Shown piece after piece: positions 1 to 10,792 of a stretch of 64,000 nt of DNA (position 1 is the first letter of the stretch; each line of letters opens with the position of its first letter). The DNA comes from Byssochlamys sp. IMV 00236 (lineage: Eukaryota; Ascomycota; Eurotiomycetes; Eurotiales; Thermoascaceae): the NCBI GenBank assembly GCA_001931875.2, contig MSJH02000511.1:1-64000 (forward strand), in the 5' to 3' direction. The position numbers and the translations under genes are program-made. The notes under the pieces were generated by a model. That model had not been told where the DNA came from, did not search any database, and saw only the letters and a list, made by a program, of their open reading frames with translations.

Positions 1-825
1 AAAACTAATATTAGGATATGTGCTCTAATACTAACATATGTTTCTCTCTTTTTTCTACATATAAACTCACTATCTCTCTCTCTTTTGACATAATGTCGTT
101 TTATTCAAACATATTTTTCTTTGTCGTCTTTTTACGCAAATAATTTTTTTATTTTATGACAACACTATAAAATTAATGTCAATAATTAATAAAAATACAG
201 TATTACTGAGCCTGTTAAGAAAGAGGGGCATTTGACTTGTCTATTATCTGCTTGATAAACCGGATAAAGTAAGGAAAGGAGCGGACAGAATTAATAACTG
301 GGACGAGCAAGTTGCTATTACCAAGGTATATATCGCTGGACTGCCTTTCGCCCTGACATAGTAAGTGATAAAAAGAGAACTGTTCTGGGGAAGGTCACTT
401 TATGCTTTTGTTCAATATAAGATATCAAATGTTTTGCTGTACAAATCAACGCCCCTCCAGTCTAACACACACAACTGCATCTTAATCCCCTATATGCTTC
501 TTTAGCTGTCTCAAAGAGACTCCGTTTTTAGAATAAAATCATAAGGCCACCAATGTAATCTAAATCAGGGACTTAAAGATTAAACTATCTCTATCAGTTA
601 CTCTTTTTACTGATAAACAAGATTACTTCATATCTTTATATCGGTCGACCAAATTAGAAGCGTGGGGTCAGACTTGATGTCTAAGGCACTATTCAAAAAG
701 TTACACTGTATACTAAATAGGAGCATAGAGCATGTGTCACAACAGATGAATTACAGATTCGTCCTTTTCTTTCTTTTTTTTTTTTTCCCAAAAACTGCTT
801 CCTCCTTCTTTTTTTTATTTGAAAT
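1..825. other. Intergenic, no gene recognised
   Basis: AT-rich sequence with pyrimidine tracts and no convincing reading frame on either strand. The last 60 bases are T-rich and lie just before the first candidate start codon at 826, so they may be promoter or 5' leader. Confidence 0.5.
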
Positions 826-2259
826 ATGAATTTGTTGGAATCCTGTCTTTCTAGAAGAACAGGTTCCCAAATACACCTTTCAGATGACGACGATAATGTC
901 AATGATAATCATATACTCTCTTTTTGCTGTCTTTTGAAAAGAGAAACAAGAGGCGAGATACATTTACCTGAAGAAAACAATGAAATCCTTGACTTTGACG
1001 TGATAAGATCAAGACAGGAACAAGATCTTAATGAGTATTTATATGGTTTATCAGATTGGTCATCGAGGAATAATAAAGACTCTTTTAGAGGAAACAGCTT
1101 TATACAGTCGGAATATAGTCCACTTGCTGGAAATCATTCTCAGACCTCATCACTTGTTGAAGAAGAAGAAGACGCACAGTTTCTATCAGAGCATCGTATA
1201 TCAGCCATAATCGATGATGGACCCAAGGTAATTGATTAGGATGTATTGTAACCAACACTACTTATACGTCTATAAACAGCTGAATAGTGCACATGTCTAT
1301 CATAACAATAACATAGACTCTGCTGTTAACCACCAAGACTTTTTGGACATCGCATTAACACCCCAAAACATCCACAAATATAGCAGTGACACCGAGAATG
1401 AGTCTATGTCATCAGATGAACAAAGTAACACAGTGCAGGAGACATCTGTCCATATTACAGAAAGTGTCCTTGCTGAATCACCCAAAGAATTACCTAGCAT
1501 AAAGCCTTGCTCGATCGAATCCAGCAGCAGTAGAGAAAGCACATTATCTGAGATGGACAATCCCATTGAACCCAATTTCAGTGCAGACATTGACTTTCCA
1601 ACAGCAAGGGTAGCCAAGTTACCTTACCAGCCTGTATCCCCCATGACTATCGGTTTTAAGCCGTCGTCTTCCATAAGTACACCAGTCTATACTGTTCCGA
1701 ATCAATCCGGTACCCGTAGACCCTCCGTGGTTGCAGCCGCACAAAATTTACTAGGTGATAAATTGGACGATTTTACCGAAAAATTGGCTATTATTAAAAG
1801 AAATATCATCAATAACGTAAATAATGATACCAGCGACTTAAGTGATGATGAGTCTGTAGATGATATCAGTAATCATTATTACGATTATAATACATCTGAT
1901 CAACGACAGAGGTAAGCATAGCAAAGGCGAAAAAGGAAACAACTAAACAACAGCCTTTTGATAATAGACCACTTCCATGGGATACGTTCATGTCCAAGTT
2001 TAACAAGCAAGCTAGTCCAAATACAAGACGACAGTTGTTTCCTCTAAGACGTTCAGTGTCTATAGACGATACCCAAAATGAAAGAAGATTATCTGATTTT
2101 TATGAGGAAGATGAACTGTTTGATTTAAACAAAATCGTTGCCATCAGTAAAAATGTACGTACATTCAGTGAAGAGGTCGTAGGCAATGGTATCCGTACCA
2201 TGTTTAATAATATTTCAACACGTATAAAGAATGTACAGTTACCAAGTGATGAAGAATAG
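826..2259 (+). CDS. Unrecognised acidic, Ser-rich protein (3 exons)
   Basis: Proposed exons are 826-1227, 1280-1911 and 1968-2259, giving 441 residues. The 52-nt and 56-nt introns have GT-AG ends and keep the frame. Without the second intron the frame stops at once. The protein is rich in Ser, Asp and Glu with no clear globular core over its first two thirds, including an acidic DDDDN stretch near residue 20 and an EEEED run near residue 115. More ordered, helical-looking stretches lie near residues 300-330 and at the C-terminus. I do not recognise a family. The start is the first ATG of the open frame, and an upstream exon cannot be excluded. It converges on UPF1, with 235 bp between the stop codons. 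Confidence 0.6.
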
Positions 2260-2278
2260 ATTGCTATTATACCCCTCT

Positions 2279-2304
2279 CTCCTTTCTCTCTCTCTCTCTC
2301 TCAG
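2279..2304. repeat. CT microsatellite
   Basis: A run of CT dinucleotides in the gap between two convergent genes. It is probably slippage-prone sequence in a 3' UTR. No other element is visible here. Confidence 0.8.
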
Positions 2305-2494
2305 ATATACTTGACCATGATTTGATTTTATTCAAAAACAATAAAAACAAACTTGTTTAATAAGCAACTATTTCTAATGATAATAGTTTCATCTGAGATT
2401 GTTTGTCGCAACTCTTCTCTTTTAAAAAGAGAAAAGACCAAGCATCATATATGCATATATTAATAACGTCGTATTCAAAGGATGAGAACGCCAA

Positions 2495-5400
2495 TTATTG
2501 ATACATATCCATCCGCAAACGATCACTTTGAGAAAGAGCTAAGCCGATAGAGGTTTGACTGCTATACATATTTTGACTCTCTCCCATCTGCTGCCAAGCT
2601 AATGTATGGTTAACAAATGTGGATGAACCAGGGATGTATCTTTGAGTGTTCTCCAACATGTCTTCACCTGTCTGCTTTTTACGATTGAATACACTGGATT
2701 GTGATAAATCTTGCGTAAAGGGTCCACTGGCAGAAGGTATAAAGGGAATGCTAAACTGTGAGCTAGGAAGTGACCCAAGCTCTGATGGAATGTATCCAAC
2801 AGGATCATGAGTTTGAATAAAATCTTGATCATATCCTTTAGCACCACGACGAGCTATTTTCATTTGAATGAGTGCTCAATTACTATATTTACCATCAAGT
2901 TTCAACTTACTGTCATTGGGCAAAGGTGCTTTAGCAAATGCTTCTCTAGCGTCGACCTGATGAGCAAGGCCTTGACGAAATTTGTCATCTTTACGATAAG
3001 ATTTTCTAGGTCTATTAAATTGAATCATCGATACACGAAGGTTATTCAACGGACCATCCACCAAGCAACCCTTTTCTTTATAATGAACAAGCAAATGATG
3101 CCATAATGGATGCTATGATAAAAAGTTAGAGATAAAATATTCATGGCTTTAGACCAACTTACTCTGCTCAAAATCTTGGGATTACCAAGGATAACAACAC
3201 CATATTTGGCACGGGTAAGAGCGACGTTCAAACGTCTAGGATCACTCAAGAAACCAATACCCTGATGCTCATTTGATCTGACGCAACTGAGAATGATGTA
3301 ATCCTTTTCTCTGCCTTGGAAAGCGTCAACACTAGCCACTTCAATTTCCTTATAGAGGTCTTTTCGTAGAGATCCATTGAATTGCATATACTGAACAATG
3401 TACGAACGTTGGCCTTCATAAGGTGTGACAACACCAATCTGTGAAGGTAAGACACCAGACTTCATAAATCTTGTCACAATCTTTTCACAGTTGGAGGCTT
3501 CTGTTCTGTTCAAATAAGAGGTACCAGAGGTCGAGATTTCTTCATTACCCAAGTTGGCGTAGAACATCATGGGGGTTTCAGGAACAGGCCAAGGGAAATC
3601 CACGTCTTTTCTGATACGTTCTTGTGTGGTAATACCGTTTTGAAGCGTGCCTTCATAAAACATATTACTGGGAAATTCAGAAAGACAAGGGTGCATACGG
3701 TACTGAACTTGAAGACGAATAGGACGAATACCGAGAATAACCAATCTTTCGAAAAGGGATTGACAGAGACCTGCACGGGCTGCCTTCTTGTTCATAATGA
3801 TGGGACCCAGTTGCTGATGATCACCTACCAAGACAGCTTGTTTACAACCAAGGACAAGTGGGATCATACATTCTGGTTCAGATGCTTGTGTGGCTTCATC
3901 AATCAATACCGTACGGAATCTTAGGCTGGCAATACGAGAATCACCTGCACCTACACTTGTACAGCAAATAACGTCTGCATTGGCAAGAATTTCCTTTTCA
4001 CAAGCTCTCTTCAAAGCATTGTATTTTCGTTCATCGGCAGCACTCAATTCACCTTGGTCGCGCTTCAAGTGAATGAGTTTTTGTAACTCGACATTCGTAT
4101 CGTTGTTTTGAACTTGTTCATGAAGTGTCAAAAATGAAACAGGAGAATCCAATTCTTCTCTACTCTTGGCGGTCACACGCACAACCTTTAAGCCTGTTTG
4201 ATGAATCTTTTCAGCAAGTTGATCAACAGCTACATTCGATGGTGCACACACCAAGACTTGGCCAGGATTCATTTTTGCTAAATGATACACAATAGAGGCT
4301 GAGGTTACAGTTTTACCGGTACCAGGAGGACCTTGAATCAAGCTTAGAGGTTTTTGAAGAACTGATTTAACAGCATACACCTGAGAATGATTCAGTTCAG
4401 GAAGATTGGGAGCAGAAAATCTTTTGGAATCATATAAGTCGTGTATTTAGGATAGAGCAAGATATAATTACCTCTTTGGCATCTGAGTCTTTAATACTTG
4501 AGGCTCGACATCATGTCCAAGAAGACGATGATAGATATAGCCACTGACACTTGCTTCATCAACAGCAAACTTCTTCATGGCAATTTGCATACGATCAAAA
4601 CTTGTAGATTTCCAGACAAAGTCAACTGAGAAATTATGGGTGCATTCAACAGGCGGGTTGAGTCCACGAGAGATTTCGAGAGCAACTTCATCACTAATAT
4701 TGTTGGGGATCTTGATGACATGACCAGTAGATTCCCAGGGTTCGTGTAATTCACCACGATATCTCAATCGAAGTTCATCACCCACTGCCAACTTGATTTC
4801 TCCTAGTTCCAACTTGAGGAAATAGAACCATGCGATATGCTTTTGATTAAGACCTACATCCCAGCGGACGACAATATCATCACACGTCTAATTAAAAGTT
4901 TAGATGGATATTCTCTAATGTGTTGATATATCTTACCTGAGATTCCTTCAATTTCTTATCATATTCAGCTTCCATAGTAACTAATGGTCCAAAAATATTT
5001 TGATATTGATAAGCATCCTCATATCTAATATAATGTCAATACCCCATGGATCATATGTATATGCTCTATTTTCTTACCGCAGCAAAACTGGATGAGGTTC
5101 ATCATCAATACCAGGTTTTTCCAAATCCTCTAATGTGGCCTCACTATTCTCCTTCCACAATTCCTCCAACTTGTTGATTTGTTGAGATGTGATCTGACGA
5201 GCACGAAGTTGTTCTTGATCAGAAGGTATCTTGACTAACCAAGTTAAGAAACATCTATCGTCAATCAAAGGCATCCACTGTGTCGTATCCCAATTCATAT
5301 CCTTTGATGAAGGCATAGCTGCACATGGTTGTCTACAAATAGATCAATGCTTAATCAACTGATAGATAAACGTTATGATTTAAATTACCTGCAGATAAGA

Positions 5401-5927
5401 ACGACAACTGTATCACTCTTGGCGGGAATGAAACCCAACAAGAAGACATTACGACAACCACAGTTGTAGCATTCCAAAATAGTATCACCCAAGGGAGATT
5501 CGGGATGAAGAGCGACTTCTTTATGCTTTGCACGAACCAAATGATTAATGATGTGAGAACCAGAAGTATTTCCTCTCGAATTACAAAACCATCGATCACA
5601 GGTAACACATTTGACAACTGAGGCAGGTGAGTGTATGCCGCAGTACTTGCAGGCATGGGGAGGTAAATCCTTTTCTTCTACTGCATTGGCTAATTCTCCA
5701 AAGTCATCGGTGTCTTCAAACTGAAAATCGTTGACAAAAGAAGTTGTACCATTAGCAACTGCGTTTTCTCTTTCGTCCTTTAACGAAAGAGAGGAAATCG
5801 GAAGGTCGATCTCTGTTTCTTTTTGAGTTTGAGTAAAGTCGTTATACTCATATTGAGAAGACTGTGTGTCTGCTGAATATTCCAAGAATGTAAAGTCGTC
5901 TTGTGATGCTCCTTCAAAGTGGTCCAT
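2495..5927 (-). CDS. UPF1: UPF1/NAM7 RNA helicase of nonsense-mediated decay
   Basis: Exons on the minus strand are 5927-5389, 5332-5078, 5024-4937, 4887-4472, 4420-3163, 3112-2911 and 2853-2495. They join in frame to 1,038 residues, the usual UPF1 size. UPF1 is the ATP-dependent SF1 helicase that drives nonsense-mediated mRNA decay in the cytoplasm. The Cys/His-rich domain that binds UPF2 starts near residue 91 ([19 protein letters not shown]). The helicase core has Walker A GPPGTGKT at about 463-470, a [11 protein letters not shown]alker B, a VGDHQQLGP motif, a QYRMHP motif and a [12 protein letters not shown] motif. The C-terminal tail carries several Ser/Thr-Gln sites, the kind phosphorylated by SMG1 in animals. 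Six introns of about 50-60 nt interrupt the gene. Identification is very secure; only the exact N-terminal Met is an assumption. Confidence 0.97.
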
Positions 5928-5940
5928 CCTTTTACATGTA

Positions 5941-5959
5941 AAAAAAAAAAAAAAAAAAA
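5941..5959. repeat. Poly-A tract upstream of UPF1
   Basis: About 19 consecutive A on the plus strand, i.e. poly-T just before the UPF1 start on the coding strand. Pyrimidine-rich leaders recur before many genes in this window, including the giant gene at 33948. Confidence 0.7.
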
Positions 5960-6206
5960 GAATTCAACCAAGTTTGTTATTTTGAATGACCGTCTTTTTT
6001 TTTCAGGTGACTGAGTCCATTGTCTCTCTCTCTCTTTAATAAACCCTTTTTTGGGGGGTTCTACTCATTTTTCATACAAAATAGACATAGAGACATCAAG
6101 CAAGGAGAAGAGGCGAGGGGTTTGATTATTATTAGTAGAAGGACAGAACGCCATAAATAGTTGTTTATTAGGTATCTTCTCGTAAAAGAAATGGATATTT
6201 ACAATG

Positions 6207-6956
6207 TTACTTTAGCCTTCTAGAAATAGGCGTGTATATAGAGTATTCTGCCGGATCTAACAGTCTCTTCCTACCCTCACCCCAATCCATAAAATTACTC
6301 TTTGAGATACGATGAATATAATATTCTGTATAGACTATTGCTTCTGTTTTAGTGTTTGGATATAGTGCAAGTCCATTTGGTCCAGGGTATGTTCCCTGCA
6401 GTACTGATCGAGGTAACCAGGTAGCTGCTTTACTTCCAGGACGTGTTGTTGCCAAAAATATGACACCCTGTACATATTGATCAACCATCTTTAGTCTACC
6501 CAATTTTCGTAAACCTGCGTTTCTATTGCTTCTTTTTGATTGTCCTTTTCGGGTCAAGTATAGTTCAGTGCATATATCATCTTCATCAACCTCTTCGTCT
6601 GATAAATTGGCTCCATCATCTTTGGATTTATCTTTCCTCACTGTGAACAAAGGCTGTATCTTTCTCTTGGGGTGAGGTAATGATGCTGCGCGTTCAGTGA
6701 TTTTTGCATAAGGTTGTAATTTTTTGGTTTCGACCAATTTTGACCAATTTTCTTCAACCGGCACAAATTCGAATTCGTCATCATAAGCTTCTCTTTTCTC
6801 AAGTATTTCCCAACAAGGGCCTTCTACACCAAATGAGTCGGATAGCTCAGGAAATTCTGTATCAGTATTAAGCCATGAGAGATAGCACACCGAGTCTTGA
6901 TCTGACTTTAGTCTGTTTTCAGCAAAGGCAAGAGGGAAATCTTGTAACATCGACAT
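6207..6956 (-). CDS. Unrecognised 249-aa intronless protein
   Basis: A single open frame from ATG at 6956 to a stop at 6207. The N-terminal half is acidic and mixed. The middle has a Lys-rich then Asp/Glu-rich linker (SKDDGANLSDEEVDEDD, about residues 111-127). The C-terminal third is more hydrophobic and looks folded (YVQGVIFLATTRPGS, later YTEYYIHRISKSNF). No signal peptide or membrane segment is visible and I do not recognise a family. Coding is supported by length, amino-acid composition and good fit between neighbours. It is transcribed in the same direction as UPF1, with its stop about 280 bp upstream of the UPF1 start. Confidence 0.7.
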   Translation of the reverse strand: MSMLQDFPLAFAENRLKSDQDSVCYLSWLNTDTEFPELSDSFGVEGPCWEILEKREAYDDEFEFVPVEENWSKLVETKKLQPYAKITERAASLPHPKRKIQPLFTVRKDKSKDDGANLSDEEVDEDDICTELYLTRKGQSKRSNRNAGLRKLGRLKMVDQYVQGVIFLATTRPGSKAATWLPRSVLQGTYPGPNGLALYPNTKTEAIVYTEYYIHRISKSNFMDWGEGRKRLLDPAEYSIYTPISRRLK

Positions 6957-7164
6957 TGAATGAAAGATAAGAAAGAAAAGAACGTCAAGTACTCCTTTTT
7001 ATTTGTTTTCTCTCCCTTTGCTGCGGTGAATTTAATGCATTCCAGCCGCAGCAGGTAAATAAACTAGGGACAGCATTAAATTAGTGAGCACAAGTACCTT
7101 TTTTGGTATGTTTTTGCTTAAAATTAGCGCAAGATCCATTTTTGGCATAAATGACGTCTAAGAG

Positions 7165-7830
7165 TTGACCTTCTTTTCTAGACTTTGTTTACAGTTTGCC
7201 CGGAAAAGATTGTCGTCGGACCTTACAGGTTCCTCACCATCAATGATATTACATTGGCCAAATAGTTTGCCAACATGGCACCGCTTTGATCTGAACAAGG
7301 TATATTTACTTCTTTCAATCTTGAGTGCATTGTTATGCCGTTCACGATTTTTGTACCAGTAATAGCCAGTTTTAATTTGTTAAACTGACAAGAAATTGCC
7401 ATCAAGTGATTCAAGCAAGCACTGTATGGAAGTAGCGATTTCCAATAGATCAAGGATTTTTCTCTCAAGTGACGGGTTTTGTTTCATCCTTTTTCGAGAC
7501 TTTATCAGTTGGTTGATCTTCGCAAAAAAGGGCATCACCAAGACCAGCAACAGCTATATTTGTGAAGATAAAATCAAGTCTTACATCGTGTTCATCTTCT
7601 TCGACCAAGCCTAGTCTCTTCATAGATTTAATGACTACAGAGTAACACTCAGATCTAAAAAAAAATAGCAAGATAAATTACATGTATGTATATTATGTAC
7701 CTCTTGGTGATGTAGTATGGTTGGACTGCAAATATGTAGTCAAAAAGATCACCATAAATGATTGATCTATACCAAACTTCATTGTTGCTGCTGTTGAGTA
7801 GTATTATATTGTAGTATAAGTTGCGTCTAA
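7165..7830 (-). pseudogene. Decayed coding fragment with frameshift
   Basis: Reading on the minus strand gives a coherent but broken protein. It runs from about 7830 (SNNEVWYRSIIYGDLFDYIF), through a plausible intron ending near 7658, to DVRLDFIFTNIAVAGLGDALF. Near 7466 the frame shifts and continues as REKSLIYWKSLLPYSACLNH, to a stop near 7223. More similar-looking residues follow the stop. The composition is protein-like, unlike flanking non-coding DNA. It seems to belong to a family of large multicopy mucoralean proteins of unknown function; that is an impression from memory, not a search. Its 5' end stops at the edge of the inverted-repeat element that begins at 7844. Confidence 0.45.
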
Positions 7831-7843
7831 GTTACTTTTGTCT

Positions 7844-8456
7844 AAGGGAAACACTACATGCACCAGAAATTAAACTAATATTACGGGCGCACCTCTATTC
7901 ATTACCTACGATGTAGACCAACAAAGCTTTTCAATGTGTTTGTTTCTTTGCAGGAAGAAAGAGATTAAAAAAGAAAAGTTTTTTTTTTTTTTGGGAAATA
8001 CTTCATGCACGAAAAAACTCACGAAAAAATGGATTAGCTGATTTTTTCGTGCATATAAGAAAGTGCACACTACGCGCATGAGGAAATCCATGAGAAGGTT
8101 AATGCTACGGGCGCTTCCTTAGGGCACTACATGTGGCATCACTTTACAACTTGAAATTACAAAATTCGCTATCTGACCAAAGACTGTCCAGTTGGATATT
8201 CTTCATAATTACACTTGAATGATCTTGATTCTTTGTTGATAGAACTGACAACATTAAAATTAGAATATAAAAATAACTTTTCTTTTTTATCTTTCTCTTC
8301 TTCTTGAAAAGAATCAATCCAAGATGGTAACTTCATAAAGCTATGTTTAGCGTGGCACCATGAGCTGGAAAGTTTTGTTTGACTGCATCATAGGTAATGA
8401 GTAGAGATAGCGCCCGTAGTATTAGTCTAATTTCTGGTGCGTGTAGAGGTTCCCTT
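7844..8456. mobile_element. Foldback/MITE-like element with ~89-nt terminal inverted repeats
   Basis: The left arm 7844-7932 and right arm 8368-8456 are imperfect reverse complements, for example AAGGGAA, then GCACCAGAAATTA, then TACGGGCGC, then TCATTACCTA. About 435 bp separate them, with no gene. Inside is a perfect 13-bp stem, 8005-8017 with 8042-8054 (ATGCACGAAAAAA and its complement). A further partial copy of the arm core (CTACGGGCGC followed by GCACTACATG) lies at about 8106-8135. This fits a non-autonomous inverted-repeat element. I could not identify a target-site duplication, so the exact ends are uncertain. Confidence 0.6.
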
Positions 8457-9356
8457 TCTGCAGGTTACAACCGTAATTTGAGTAGCAACATAAAACTTAA
8501 ATTGAAAGAGGATTTGATTGCACAAGCCTCGTTGGTATCTTTGAAATCTTTTAAAAATGCTTTTAATCTGCTAAGGAGCGCTATGGGAAAACCTAGAGTC
8601 TCTCTACCTAAGTACTTATGGAGTCGGTCAATACACGCAGACATAGAAGAGGAACAGATAATCAAGATTATTCAATTTACTTTGACGGAGTTTGCAGGAA
8701 AATACAATTGACCACAACTATTTGAACCAAAGCATGAGCGAACTTTTTGGATTGACAGGATTATACACATTTTTCAATCAATTGGAGATCAAACTGGTCT
8801 TTTGAGATTTGAGTGGTGTGAAAAAATCCTGAGTCGTTCTCAGAGACAACAACAGACCTAGGGACTTGGAAGCATGGCCCTGTGAGATATGTGGATGTTT
8901 TGGGATATACAAAAGGAAGATCTAATATAATTGTAATGGAGGCAACGTCTGGAAAAAACAATGAGGACCTCAAACACAGCAAAGGCGACACTTTAAAAAA
9001 CGTAAATGGTTCTATTTGTGCCCTTGAAGCTATTCTAAGACGCTAACCAAACGCCAGCTTCGCAACGGCATCAAACTTATCATCTTTTACCGTCCAATAT
9101 ATCTGTGCTACGATTACATGTCTACTACAGCTCTAATCCTGAAAATATTGGTAGCTTTTTGCATCAAGAATGCCGCTCTGTCGAGGTCCCCTTCCGTTAC
9201 GATGAACGAATTAAATGGATGAATGTCTTTGAACTTGTTTCAAAACTGGTTATAATGCTAAGAGAACAAGTGTTGATAACTGATCAGCTGCAAAAAGAAC
9301 AATCTGGTATCATTCCTATCGACAATGTTGAGACGATACGATTTGTACTTTCTTAG
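8457..9356 (+). pseudogene. Decayed coding fragment in several frames
   Basis: A protein-like signal passes through several frames. A first block is open to a stop at 8711. After that stop the text reads FWIDRIIHIFQSIGDQTGLL, then FEWCEKILS. After more stops and shifts comes VMEATSGKNNEDLKHSKGDT near 8935-9000, and finally an open block 9105-9356 ending in an amphipathic helix-like tail. The pieces are in order and look like one ancestral gene, now broken by at least three lesions. I recognise no function. It abuts the right arm of the inverted-repeat element, and the apparent Met at 8397 lies inside that arm, so it is not a real start. Confidence 0.45.
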
Positions 9357-9590
9357 TTTGGACCTTCTTATAATATATTGTTTTAAGTATTGATGTCATC
9401 TGTATTACTTTTATGCTAGTAGTATATCGTTTATTTTAAATAAATATTTCCTTCAATACGCGTACAAACTTAAAACATCAGCTTAAGGGGAATGGTTTTA
9501 TAAAACAATTGCATTGATAGACCAGACGTATTCTTGCGTCATCGATAATAGATAATGATAGAGTGGGTTTATTAAAGAAAGTCTATAGTT

Positions 9591-10703
9591 TTATGAAGAA
9601 CCAAGACGATAGCCTTGGCCTGGGAAACTGCCTGGTGATGTCGCTGTGTTGCTGTTGCTGTTATTGTTGTTATTATTATTTGAATAAGAAGTATTGACAA
9701 ATGAAGTACTATTTGAGTTAGCAATAGGCAGATACACTCCATGCTCATTCACAGGGACATAATTGGGTGTGGAAATAAGAGGAGATAACCATGGCTTCTT
9801 TTCAAATCTTGCAAAAGATTCGTCAGAGAAAGTCAAAATCTTGGGTAATTTTTCATACACATCTATTTCATTGGTAAGTGAAATCAAGGCATTAGCTACA
9901 AACTTACAGAGATAACCAATGACTGCAGAAATCAAGTTCAACAGAAAGGAAGAGTCAGGAACTAGAAATACAAAGAATAACAAGGCCAACATTGGCATCA
10001 CTTTGTTTGGTATCCGAATAGAACCTGGCAGCCTATATGAATTGATTAGCGTACATATACATGATGCATATACAACTTACATTCTGTTACCACTGGATCC
10101 ATTACGATCATCTTCCAAATAGGACCAGAATATTAAAGCAACTACCCAACCTGTCATACCAGCGTAAACAACGTCCTTTAAACCTTGATCATATGTAGGC
10201 ATAGAAAAGGATATGACAGTGACAAGTATCACATAACCTAAGCCAGGAAGAAGTGTATAGAGTAGAAGTGTTAACCATGCAACCTTGATCGTTCCATGCC
10301 TTTTTTCCAGCTTGTACAATTCTGGTAATAGCCAGATGGTTGTTATCAATAGCTTAGCAAAGGAAGTAGAGCCAAGTGGATACAAAACAAGTCTTTGTAC
10401 TAATAAATCCTTTAATGACTCGATTATAGTAAAATAGTAATAATAATAATAATTACCTTGAAGATCGTTGAGTACTTTATCCACACTAAGAAAACACCAT
10501 TGACTTATGCTTTGTGAATACACCAATAATAATATGTTATCCAACAAGTATATCACATAAGGTACAATCAACGCAAAAACAGAGAAAGGAGGTAAAGATA
10601 GCAACATCTCTTTTACATGAGTCATAAACATGCGTGTTGCATCTCCATTATTATTTAAAGTTGTCGTATTCTGATTGCTGTTGTTCATGACAAAATGGTT
10701 CAA
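9591..10703 (-). CDS. Probable rhomboid-family membrane protein, likely pseudoprotease
   Basis: Exons 10703-10457, 10399-10081 and 10032-9591 give 335 residues with about six hydrophobic segments and a Ser/Asn-rich cytosolic-looking tail. The spacing of helices resembles fungal Rbd2-type rhomboids: RLVLYPLGS, then a YAGMTGW segment at the place of the catalytic GxSG loop, then IRIPNK, then a last helix reading SSFLLNLISAVIGYL. Active rhomboids have Ser in GxSG and His in the last helix (SSFxGHL). Here these read Thr and Asn, so proteolysis is unlikely. Intron 1 is 57 nt, a multiple of three without an in-frame stop, and would add a poly-Tyr stretch if retained. The start lies 89 bp from the divergent PRP3 start. 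The family call is from motif pattern only. Confidence 0.55.
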
Positions 10704-10792
10704 AAGAGCAAATTAAGGCTCCGCATATCACTGAAAAAAATAAAATTATCCCAAATTGCACTTTTTTTTTTCTTGTGTCAAAAGAAAAAAAA
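10704..10792. promoter_or_regulatory. 89-bp divergent intergenic promoter
   Basis: The start codons of the rhomboid-like gene (minus) and PRP3 (plus) are separated by only 89 bp containing a T-tract and A-tracts. Both genes must initiate from this short region, so a shared bidirectional promoter is inferred. Confidence 0.5.
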
